From UBA3792 sp045576895 (lineage in GTDB: Bacteria; Bacillota; Clostridia; Christensenellales; CAG-138): a stretch of 15,060 nucleotides of DNA. The position numbers and the translations under genes are program-made. The notes beneath the pieces are model-generated. The model saw only the letters and a program-made list of their open reading frames with translations. It was not told the DNA's origin and did not search any database. The DNA lies in contig JAZNHI010000059.1 of NCBI GenBank assembly GCA_045576895.1, positions 1-15,060 of the forward strand, in the 5' to 3' direction. Each line of letters starts with the position of its first letter. Position 1 is the stretch's first letter. Positions 1-5,913 of the stretch are shown piece by piece.

Positions 1-194
1 TGCGCCTCCCGCCCCCTCGTCAGAGGGAGGTCAATGCTTTCCTGCCGTGGCGGTCGTCAGACCGACGGAGGGGTAGTTCTGCGCCTCTCGCCCCCTCGTC
101 AGAGGGAGGTCAATGCTTTCCTGCCGTGGCGGTCGTCAGACCGACGGAGGGGTAGTTCTGCGCCTCTCGCCCCCTCGTCAGAGGGAGGTCAATG
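1..194. repeat. 79-bp tandem repeat, about 2.5 copies, cut by window start
   Basis: Two full units (1-79 and 80-158) differ only at their ninth base (C versus T). A third unit runs from 159 and breaks off at 194, directly before the citF stop codon (195-197 on the minus strand). The array may continue to the left of the window. Each unit carries two small hairpins with the same GTCA loop: CCCTC/GAGGG (14-27 in unit 1) and CGGTC/GACCG (51-64). On the minus strand these lie immediately downstream of citF, so they would form structure in the 3' end of the citEF mRNA. There is no U-tract, so it is not a standard terminator. It resembles the short hairpin repeats common in Firmicutes intergenic DNA. 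Confidence 0.9.
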
Positions 195-1601
195 TTACTG
201 CAAAACCTCGCGGATACGGTCGATCACCGTGCCGTCGCGGTAGACGACGTCCGCGACGATCTTCTCGCCGAGACGCGGCTTGTCCGGCACGCCGCTCGTG
301 CGTTCCGCAAGCGCTTTGAGCTCGTGAATGTCGACGACCTTGATCCCGGCGTCCCTGAGCCGCAACGCAAGCTCCCTGTCCTTCGGATTGACCGCGACGC
401 CCTTTTGCGTCACGAGCACGTCGATCGTGCTGCCGGGCGTACTGATGCAGGTCACGCGGTCGGTGACGATCGGAAGCCTTGCGCGCGAAAGCGGCGCGAT
501 GATCATCGAAAGCTTTGCACCCGCCGCCGTGTCGCTGTGACCGCCCGAGCCGCCCATGATGCAGCCGTTCGAGTCGGTGTGCACGTTGACGTTGAAGTCC
601 GTGTCAAGCTGCGTCGCGCCCAAAATCACGACGTCGAGCGAGTCGACGACCGCGGATTTACTGAACGGCGAGGCGTACTGCGTTGCGGAGATCTCGCAAT
701 GCTTCGGATTGCTGCGGATGGATTCGACCGCCTTCAAATCGAAGCACTGCACGTCCATCAGCGCGTCGAAGCAACCCTCGTTCAGCATGTCGACAAGGTA
801 TCCCGTGATGCCGCCCAAACCGAAGCTTCCGCGGATCTTTTCCTTCAGCATGACGTCCTTCAGGTATTTCGCCGCCGCCAGCGAAGCGCCGCCCGCGCCG
901 GTCTGGAAGCTGAACCCGTCCTTCAGAAGTCCCGACGCTTTTATGACGTCGACCGCAGTCATCGCCATCGAAAGCCCGACCGGATCGCGCGTGATCTTGG
1001 TGGTGCCGGACACGATGCCCTTCGGATCGCCGATCGAATCGACGACGACCACCGCGTCCACGTCGGTCTCGGGGATCGACCAGTCGCAGAGCGGATAGGG
1101 GTGCAGCTCGTCCGTGATCGCCACGACGAACTTTGCGTGCTTTGCGTCCGGGATCGCATAGCCAAGGGATCCGCAGGCGGAGCGGCCGAACTTGCCGGTG
1201 CAGTTGCCCATCGGATCGCAGGCGGGCGCGGCGATAAACGCCACGTCGATCGGCGTTCTGCCGTTTTCGATATCGGCGGGTCGGCCGCCGTGCGTGCGGA
1301 ACTGCACGGGGTTTTCCATGCCGCCCGCGGAGATGAAGCTGCCGAGTCCGGCGGACATGTAGTCCGTGAGAATGGTCGTCACCACGCCGTTTTTGATATG
1401 CTCTTTGAGCGGCGCGTGCGCGTCGAACAGCGAGCTTGCGTTCAGAGTGAGGTCGCGGATGCCGAGCTTTGCGATCTCGTCCATCACCATGTTCAGCACG
1501 TAGTCGCCGTTGCGGAGATGGTGGTGGAACGAAACGGTCATGCCGCTTTGAAGTCCGCTGTCGATGATCGCTTCACGAATGGATTGACGGATCTTATTCA
1601 T
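195..1601 (-). CDS. citF: Citrate lyase alpha subunit (citrate:acetyl-ACP transferase)
   Basis: CitF swaps citrate for the acetyl group on the acyl carrier subunit, giving citryl-ACP and acetate, the first half-reaction of anaerobic citrate cleavage in the cytoplasm. The 468-residue protein aligns from memory along its whole length with enterobacterial CitF. Shared segments include MTVSFHHHLRNGD near residue 21, THGGR near 103, CGSLGYA near 143, FQTGAGGASLA near 232, FNVNVHTDSNG near 336 and GGSGGHSDTA at 350-359, then a closing AVNP...RDGTVID region. It lacks roughly 40 N-terminal residues that the E. coli protein carries before the conserved core. The ATG overlaps the end of citE by 8 bp and has GGAGGG upstream, so the two are translationally coupled. 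No citD, citC, citX or citG is adjacent. Family assignment is firm; the substrate follows from pairing with citE. Confidence 0.95.
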   Translation of the reverse strand: MNKIRQSIREAIIDSGLQSGMTVSFHHHLRNGDYVLNMVMDEIAKLGIRDLTLNASSLFDAHAPLKEHIKNGVVTTILTDYMSAGLGSFISAGGMENPVQFRTHGGRPADIENGRTPIDVAFIAAPACDPMGNCTGKFGRSACGSLGYAIPDAKHAKFVVAITDELHPYPLCDWSIPETDVDAVVVVDSIGDPKGIVSGTTKITRDPVGLSMAMTAVDVIKASGLLKDGFSFQTGAGGASLAAAKYLKDVMLKEKIRGSFGLGGITGYLVDMLNEGCFDALMDVQCFDLKAVESIRSNPKHCEISATQYASPFSKSAVVDSLDVVILGATQLDTDFNVNVHTDSNGCIMGGSGGHSDTAAGAKLSMIIAPLSRARLPIVTDRVTCISTPGSTIDVLVTQKGVAVNPKDRELALRLRDAGIKVVDIHELKALAERTSGVPDKPRLGEKIVADVVYRDGTVIDRIREVLQ

Positions 1602-2475
1602 CTTCGAGCCCTCCGAGTCCGAGCTGTTCTGCCGCCTCCAGCGTTTGCCGCGCGCGCTCCACGATCGGCTTGTCGATCATCTTGCCGCGCAGGGAGACCG
1701 CGCCTTTGCCCTGCAGCTTTCCGATGCGGATCGCCTCAAAGACGAGCTTTGCATACTCGATGTCCGCAGGCGACGGGCTGAATACCTCGTTGATCGTGCG
1801 CACGTGCCGCGGTGCAATCGCGCTCTTGCCGGTGAAGCCGAGGCTCTTTGCGTACTCCGCGTCGACGACGATGCCCTCGTCGTCGTTCACGTCGGTAAAC
1901 GGCGTGTCATAGACGTCCACGCCCGCGGCTCTTGCCGCGCAGACGAGGCGCTTTCTTGCGTAGTCGATCTCGTTGCCCGCCTTGGTGCGCTTGCAGCGAA
2001 GGTCCGCCGTAAGGTCCTCGCCGCCCAGAAACAGCGCGGTCACGCGCGGGCAGGCGGAGGCGATCTCGAACGCGCGCTCCACACCGAGCGCCGTTTCGAT
2101 CAGCGGGATCAGGCGGATCGTGCCGACCGGGATCCCCGACCGCGCTTCGACCTCCGCAATGTACGCGTCGAGCGTCCGCATATCCTCGGCGCTCGAAGCC
2201 TTCGGCGGCATGATGAGATCGGGCTTCAAGGGTACGATCGCGTTGAGATCGTCCTTCCAGTACGCGGTGTCGATCGCGTTGATGCGCACGGTGACCTCCA
2301 CGCCGATAAAGCCCATTTCCCGGATCGCGTTCCGAACGAGCAGCCGCGCCGCGTCCTTTTCGTCCGGCGAAACGGCGTCCTCCAGATCCAGGATGATGCT
2401 GTCCGCGCCGAGCGCGTCGCCGTTGATGATCATGTTCGGCGCGTTGCCCGGCAAAAAGAGCATGCTTCTTCGCAT
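1594..2475 (-). CDS. citE: Citrate lyase beta subunit (citryl-ACP lyase)
   Basis: CitE splits citryl-ACP into oxaloacetate and acetyl-ACP. The 293-residue protein has the usual length and the HpcH/HpaI aldolase-type barrel motifs: RSMLFLPGN (3-11), DLEDAV (30-35), the substrate-binding arginine in TVRIN (R65), PLIET with E127, the Mg-binding GGEDLTADL (151-159, E153/D154), GKSAIAPRHV (216-225), and the C-terminal GKGAVSLRGKMIDKP segment (257-270), typical of true CitE rather than malyl-CoA lyases. The ATG is preceded by GGAGGGG with suitable spacing. It is the first gene of the transcript from the promoter at 2524-2552 and overlaps citF by 8 bp. A free-standing CitE-like protein acting on another acyl-CoA is possible, but the coupled citF makes citrate lyase far more likely. 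Confidence 0.95.
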   Translation of the reverse strand: MRRSMLFLPGNAPNMIINGDALGADSIILDLEDAVSPDEKDAARLLVRNAIREMGFIGVEVTVRINAIDTAYWKDDLNAIVPLKPDLIMPPKASSAEDMRTLDAYIAEVEARSGIPVGTIRLIPLIETALGVERAFEIASACPRVTALFLGGEDLTADLRCKRTKAGNEIDYARKRLVCAARAAGVDVYDTPFTDVNDDEGIVVDAEYAKSLGFTGKSAIAPRHVRTINEVFSPSPADIEYAKLVFEAIRIGKLQGKGAVSLRGKMIDKPIVERARQTLEAAEQLGLGGLEDE

Positions 2476-2523
2476 ATTCCCCTCCGTGATTTTTCCGGGG
2501 ACACGTCCCCGTCGTTACTCTGT

Positions 2524-2552
2524 ATTATAACGCCGGACGGAGAAACATTCAA
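2524..2552 (-). promoter_or_regulatory. Sigma-A-type promoter of citEF
   Basis: On the minus strand, TTGAAT (2547-2552) and TATAAT (2524-2529) are separated by exactly 17 bp, a near-consensus housekeeping promoter. Transcription would start about 40 bases before the citE ATG. No operator or riboswitch is obvious between promoter and start. Confidence 0.85.
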
Positions 2553-2558
2553 TACCCG

Positions 2559-2917
2559 GAATGCCGCAAAAACGGGACCGATTGCGGCGGAAGGATCCTC
2601 TGCGCCCGACGGAATTGCTTTCTGTACAGCTCCATGATAACACATGAATTGTGTAAAAATTACCGAAATAAGTTCACAATTCACTCGTTCGTTTACGAAA
2701 GGAAATTGTTCTTAAGAAGATTGATTAAAAAGACTGTTTCCTGAAAGAAGATCGTTCTTTCAGAAGATTGATAAGAAGACAGTCTTCTTTTATTCTTCTT
2801 CAATCAGATCCATATAATTACATCTATTTAATTATAATTATAATTATATCTTCTTAAAGAAGAATATTCTTCTTAAGAACGATCTTCTTCCGTTCCGTTT
2901 CGCGTTTTGCGGCATTC
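2559..2917. repeat. AT-rich island of nested inverted repeats
   Basis: This stretch contains no plausible gene. Its ends are a perfect 13-bp inverted repeat: GAATGCCGCAAAA at 2559-2571 and its complement at 2905-2917. Inside are a 15-bp inverted pair (2745-2759 with 2875-2889), a 13-bp pair GTTCTTAAGAAGA (2708-2720 with 2868-2880), an 18-bp perfect palindrome (2857-2874), a hairpin with a 9-bp stem (2741-2749/2755-2763), a 17-bp odd palindrome (2773-2789), and a TAATTATAATTA run at 2828-2845. The direct repeat AGAAGATTGAT occurs at 2715 and 2762. The core from about 2700 to 2890 is dominated by GAAGA/TTCTTC words and is far more AT-rich than the flanking genes. It could be a MITE-like insertion, a multi-site protein-binding region, or remains of an origin. 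No target-site duplication is evident. Confidence 0.8.
2645..2683. promoter_or_regulatory. Operator-like inverted repeat TGAATTGTG/CACAATTCA
   Basis: TGAATTGTG at 2645-2653 faces its exact complement at 2675-2683. The left arm belongs to a longer motif (2645-2671) repeated imperfectly at 2918-2944, just before the HTH gene, with nearly all positions matching over 27 bases. A dyad plus a third copy near a small DNA-binding-protein gene suggests binding sites, but no regulator is shown. Confidence 0.45.
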
Positions 2918-2927
2918 TGAATTGTGA

Positions 2928-2946
2928 AAAAATTACAGTAATTTTT
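2928..2946. promoter_or_regulatory. 19-bp palindrome upstream of the HTH gene
   Basis: AAAAATTAC (2928-2936), a central A, then GTAATTTTT (2938-2946) form a perfect odd palindrome beginning inside the second copy of the TGAATTGTG motif. It ends 43 bases before the HTH start codon, a natural position for an autoregulatory operator. I could not find a convincing -35/-10 pair between it and the gene, so the promoter probably lies further upstream in the AT-rich DNA. Confidence 0.45.
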
Positions 2947-2989
2947 GGAAGCATTTCTGTGCTATGCTGCAGGCAAGGAGGACGAAAAC

Positions 2990-3424
2990 ATGATCGAACG
3001 AAACGAAAACAGAGGATTGTTTACAAGAATATCGAACGCAGTGCTGCGGGATCCCGACATGAGCGCGGAGGAGCTGGGGCTCTATGCGTCGATGCTGTCG
3101 AGACCGGACAACTGGGAATTCTCCGAATACGTGCTGTCAAAGCAGTTCGGAACGACGACGCAGGAGATCCGCCGGATCCTGCTGTCGCTCGAACGGAAGG
3201 GCTATACCCGCGAACGACGGGGGCGATACGGTCCGGTGTGGGATCTGTTTGAGCGGCCCGAAAAGCCGCAGCCGGCGCCGCAGCCGAAACCGCCCGAACC
3301 CGCCGCAGCCCCGGCAGAGGAGCAGACGCTGACCAGGGAGGAGATCGGACAGCGGCTGATCGACCACGCGAACTACCTCCGCAAGCTCGCGGCGGAGCGC
3401 AAAGCGGCGGACGCGGCGAAGTAG
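2990..3424 (+). CDS. Small winged-helix (HTH_36/DnaD-N-like) DNA-binding protein
   Basis: The 144-residue product has an N-terminal winged-helix domain of the kind found in replication-initiator and DnaD N-terminal proteins. The recognisable stretch runs from NAVLRDPDMSAEELGLYASML (about 16-36) through NWEFS and a recognition-helix region TTTQEIRRILLSLERKGY (55-72) to a wing ending WDLF. A proline-rich linker (about 90-109) follows, then a charged alanine-rich C-terminal helix (115-142). I chose the ATG at 2990 because AAGGAGG (2975-2981) sits 8 bases before it; a TTG at 2945 would read through the ribosome binding site. The gene stands alone, between the AT-rich repeat island and the hairpin repeat. 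It could regulate itself through the upstream palindrome or be a leftover of a replicon; the sequence does not decide. No ParA, relaxase or integrase is nearby. Confidence 0.8.
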   Translation: MIERNENRGLFTRISNAVLRDPDMSAEELGLYASMLSRPDNWEFSEYVLSKQFGTTTQEIRRILLSLERKGYTRERRGRYGPVWDLFERPEKPQPAPQPKPPEPAAAPAEEQTLTREEIGQRLIDHANYLRKLAAERKAADAAK

Positions 3425-3463
3425 ATCGCTCGCACATGTCCGCAGGACAATTCACGACCGCAA

Positions 3464-3760
3464 GGTCAATTCATGCCGCGTGCAATTCATTTTGATGCGT
3501 TTTGCAAGGCACATGAATTGCGTTCATTGAGCAAGCACACGGACTGCCCCTCAGTCAGCGATCGCTGACAGCTCCCCTCACAAGGGGAGCTCGAATCGTA
3601 CGCAACCAAAAGCCTTCCCCTTGATATGGGGAAGGCGGCGAGGCTTGCCGAGCCGGATGAGGAGTACACGCAGAAAAGCGGAACGCTTTTCGCGGATCCG
3701 TGAATTGCGTCTTCGACGCGTGCGGGAAACCGCGGCGGAGGATCCTTCCCCGGCGCATGG
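3464..3760. repeat. Composite hairpin intergenic repeat, copy A
   Basis: This gap has no credible gene. It carries a string of strong hairpins: GCAATTCAT/ATGAATTGC arms, a 16-bp perfect palindrome at 3554-3569, AGCTCCCCT/AGGGGAGCT (3570-3578/3583-3591), GCCTTCCCC/GGGGAAGGC (3612-3620/3628-3636) and GAAAAGCG/CGCTTTTC (3673-3680/3684-3691). The same blocks recur in the same order at 13349-13672: GGTCAATTC, TTTTGATG, CCCCTCAGTC, an AAGGGG hairpin, CGCAACCAAA, a CTTCCCC hairpin, ACCGGATGAGG or its close variant, ACGCAGAAAAGCGGAA, GGATCCGTGAATTGC and GGCGCATGG. The copy ends about 60 bases before the next promoter. Boundaries are approximate. Confidence 0.75.
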
Positions 3761-3818
3761 AATGGTAAAAACCCGTCGAAAGTCCGGGGAGAATTTGAAA
3801 ATATACAGTAATTCCCCG

Positions 3819-3847
3819 TTGAGAAAACGCAAAAGGTGTATTATAAT
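3819..3847 (+). promoter_or_regulatory. Sigma-A-type promoter of the P-loop/AKR operon
   Basis: TTGAGA (3819-3824), a 17-bp spacer, and TATAAT (3842-3847). The predicted start lies close before the AGGAGGG ribosome binding site and the ATG at 3879. Confidence 0.85.
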
Positions 3848-3878
3848 AGGTGCGCAAACCACAGCAGGAGGGTCACCC

Positions 3879-4814
3879 ATGTCGTATTCCGGAAGAATGC
3901 AGCAAAATCATTCATACAGCGTCTTTTTCGCGCCGCGCGGACGCGACCGCATGTACGATCTCGGCATGCAGATCGCGCAGCTCTATCTCTCGCCGTTCGA
4001 CAAGCTGATCGGCATCATCGGCGAAGCCGGTTCCGGCAAGAGCATGCTGATCAAGGGCATGTTCCCGGGTCTGGAGCTCACCAACGACGATGACGGCGTG
4101 AACGTGCGTCCGCTGCCGATCCTCGATCTCGAGGGCTCCGGCTTCTTCACCGCACACACCTATCACGTCGATATCCGCTTTGAAGCGGCGTTCACGCAGC
4201 TCGGCGTGCTTGCCGAGGCGATCCTCAACGCGATCCGGAAGGGCAAGCGCGTCATCGTCGAGCATTTCGACATGATCTTCCCGTTCCTGAACGAGCGCAA
4301 TGCCGACCTGATGATCGGCGTCGGCGACGAGATCATCGTGTCCCGTCCGACCATCTTCGGACCGCTTCCGAGTGAGCTTCACGACAAGGTCGCAAAGTCG
4401 ATCGTGTACCGCCGCATGGCGCACACCGCCGAGGACCTCTGCGAGATCTTTCTGCCGCCGGAGGAGTATGCCCGCGCGCGTCACCGCGACATCAAGCACG
4501 GCTTCCTGCTTGCGTTCGACGATCACGAGCCGAACGTCGATATCGACGAGCTTGAGCTGAAGGTCAGCACCGCGATCGCGTCCGATCTGCCGATCACCTA
4601 TGTGGACGAGGGCCACGTGAAGATCGGCGACATCGTGCATCCCTGCACCGGTCCGCGCACGCACGTCGCTTCCACCGGCAAGGTCGACGAGTTCCGTCTT
4701 CTGCACCGCGTCGTGTTTGATCCGATTGAGCATTGCTGGCTGATCGCGGGCCGCGTCGGTCCCGGCATCGGCGGCGAGTCGATCGACGACGTCAACGACT
4801 TCAACCTTGACTGA
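3879..4814 (+). CDS. P-loop ATPase with AlaRS/ThrRS second-additional-domain-like C-terminus
   Basis: The 311-residue protein has a Walker A motif GEAGSGKS (48-55) after an N-terminal segment rich in aromatic and basic residues, and a possible Walker B strand, KRVIVEHFD (123-131). Residues 235-275 resemble the second additional domain of alanyl- and threonyl-tRNA synthetases: a YVDEGHVKIGD strand, then C256 and H262 in CTGPRTHV followed by ASTG. In the synthetases this core reads CGGTHV, where C and H bind zinc; here two residues are inserted. I recall Clostridia proteins annotated with this domain name, but no experimental function. Plausible roles are nucleotide-dependent handling of tRNA or a modified nucleotide, which is inference. 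The ATG has AGGAGGG upstream; the open frame extends further but crosses the promoter. It is co-transcribed with the reductase 10 bases downstream. Confidence 0.75.
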   Translation: MSYSGRMQQNHSYSVFFAPRGRDRMYDLGMQIAQLYLSPFDKLIGIIGEAGSGKSMLIKGMFPGLELTNDDDGVNVRPLPILDLEGSGFFTAHTYHVDIRFEAAFTQLGVLAEAILNAIRKGKRVIVEHFDMIFPFLNERNADLMIGVGDEIIVSRPTIFGPLPSELHDKVAKSIVYRRMAHTAEDLCEIFLPPEEYARARHRDIKHGFLLAFDDHEPNVDIDELELKVSTAIASDLPITYVDEGHVKIGDIVHPCTGPRTHVASTGKVDEFRLLHRVVFDPIEHCWLIAGRVGPGIGGESIDDVNDFNLD

Positions 4815-4824
4815 GGCGACCGCC

Positions 4825-5823
4825 ATGCAGTACAGGACGCTCGGAAACAGCGAATGGAAGGTCTCCGCAGTCGCGCTCGGCACGTGGGGGCTCGGCGGCG
4901 GCAGCGTGTGGTCGGATCACGATTCGACCGAGGCGGAGGCAAGGGACCTCCTTTCCGCCTGTAAGGATTACGGCATCAACTATATCGACACCGCGCCGGT
5001 CTACGGCACCGGCGAAAGCGAACGGCTCTTAGGCTGTGCGCTCAAAGGCCGCCGACACGATTTCATCCTGCAGACAAAATGCTCCCTGAACTGGCGGAAC
5101 GAGGGCGGCAACTTCCACTATTCGCGCGACGGGTACACGGTCAACAACGACACGCGTCCGACCGCGATCGTCCGCGACGTCGAGGATTCTTTGAGACGCA
5201 TGCAGACGGATTACCTCGATTCGGTGATCGTGCATTACGTTTGCAAGAGTTTTCCGGTCTCGGACACGGTCGAAGCGCTTGAACGCTTGAAGGAGCAGGG
5301 CAAGATCCGCGCGTACGGGCTAAGCAACAGCCAGCCTGCGGACCTCGAAGAATATCAGGCGAACGGCGGGCACGTCGACCTCGTGCAGGAGTTTTTCAGC
5401 ATTCTGAGCCCGTTCCACGGCAGGGAATACTTCACCGCCTGCAGGCCGCACGGCACGACGTTTCAGACCTACGGCGTGCTCGAGGAGGGCTTTCTGACCT
5501 CGCCCGCGTTTATGGACCGCACGTTCGTGAAAACCGACATCCGTTCGCGCATCCCGTGGGTGCAGCCGGAGGTCAAGGCGGGGCTCAAAAAGGCGTTCGA
5601 AGCATGGGAGCCGATCCGCGCCGCGCACGGCTGCAGCTTTTCGCAGCTCTTTGAAGCGTGGGCGCTTGCGCAGTACGAAAACATGAGTCTATTGGTCGGC
5701 ATGCGTAAGCCCAAAAACGTTGCGGACAATGCGGCGTGCCTCGACCTCACGCTTTCGCCCGAAGAGCTTGTCATCATGGAGGAAGCCGCAAAGCCCATTC
5801 AGGTGGAGGTTCTGGATAAATAA
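4825..5823 (+). CDS. Aldo/keto reductase
   Basis: This 332-residue NAD(P)H-dependent oxidoreductase of the AKR superfamily reduces a carbonyl substrate that cannot be read from sequence. The catalytic tetrad is complete: D55 and Y60 in YIDTAPVYG, K85 in LQTKC, H137 in VIVHYV. The opening MQYRTLGNSEWKVSAVALGTW and the cofactor end LLVGMRKPKNVADN are typical of the AKR11/YhdN-like group. The ATG at 4825 is chosen over a TTG at 4807, which lies inside the preceding gene; a weak GAGG overlapping the upstream stop region is the only ribosome binding site, so translation may depend on coupling. It begins 10 bases after the P-loop gene and ends at a strong terminator, so the pair forms a two-gene operon. 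Confidence 0.9.
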   Translation: MQYRTLGNSEWKVSAVALGTWGLGGGSVWSDHDSTEAEARDLLSACKDYGINYIDTAPVYGTGESERLLGCALKGRRHDFILQTKCSLNWRNEGGNFHYSRDGYTVNNDTRPTAIVRDVEDSLRRMQTDYLDSVIVHYVCKSFPVSDTVEALERLKEQGKIRAYGLSNSQPADLEEYQANGGHVDLVQEFFSILSPFHGREYFTACRPHGTTFQTYGVLEEGFLTSPAFMDRTFVKTDIRSRIPWVQPEVKAGLKKAFEAWEPIRAAHGCSFSQLFEAWALAQYENMSLLVGMRKPKNVADNAACLDLTLSPEELVIMEEAAKPIQVEVLDK

Positions 5824-5842
5824 CAAAACAGCGCAGTCTATT

Positions 5843-5876
5843 TCGCACCGATCGCCCTTTCGACCGGTGCGATTTT
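5843..5876 (+). terminator. Rho-independent terminator after the aldo/keto reductase
   Basis: TCGCACCG (5843-5850) pairs with CGGTGCGA (5865-5872), extended inward by TCG/CGA after one mismatch, with loop CCCTTT and then TTTT. It overlaps the next gene's promoter. Confidence 0.8.
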
Positions 5877-5886
5877 GTGGTATCAT
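5858..5886 (+). promoter_or_regulatory. Extended -10 promoter of the small membrane protein gene
   Basis: TGGTATCAT (5879-5887 region) is an extended -10 with TATCAT at 5881-5886; the -35 at 17 bp, TTTCGA, is weak. The 13-bp block TTGTGGTATCATA (5875-5887) recurs exactly at 6510-6522. The element sits inside the preceding terminator's tail. Confidence 0.55.
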
Positions 5887-5913
5887 AAGGATGATGAAAG
5901 GGGGCGCAGACGC

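Noticed and set aside
1..194. Possible CRISPR array from the 79-bp repeats
   Set aside because: The units abut without spacers, are longer than CRISPR repeats, and no cas gene is present.
192..1781. 529-codon plus-strand open frame across citF and part of citE
   Set aside because: It is a mirror of the real minus-strand genes: its translation is dominated by R, D, H, V and A, it has no recognisable domain, and the opposite strand encodes unmistakable CitE and CitF.
2700..2890. Replication origin with DnaA boxes
   Set aside because: No TTATNCACA-type DnaA boxes are seen in the AT-rich stretch, and no dnaA, dnaN or rep gene is adjacent; only an initiator-like HTH protein hints at it.
2945..2989. 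TTG start for the HTH protein, 15 codons earlier
   Set aside because: The extra codons would span the AAGGAGG ribosome binding site for the ATG at 2990 and overlap the 19-bp palindrome.
3912..4883. 323-codon minus-strand open frame opposite the P-loop gene
   Set aside because: Shadow frame; the plus strand has a Walker A motif, promoter and ribosome binding site.
5875..5913. TTG start at 5875 for the small membrane protein
   Set aside because: It lies inside the promoter -10 region, so it could not be in the transcript; the TTG at 5914 has a purine-rich ribosome binding site.
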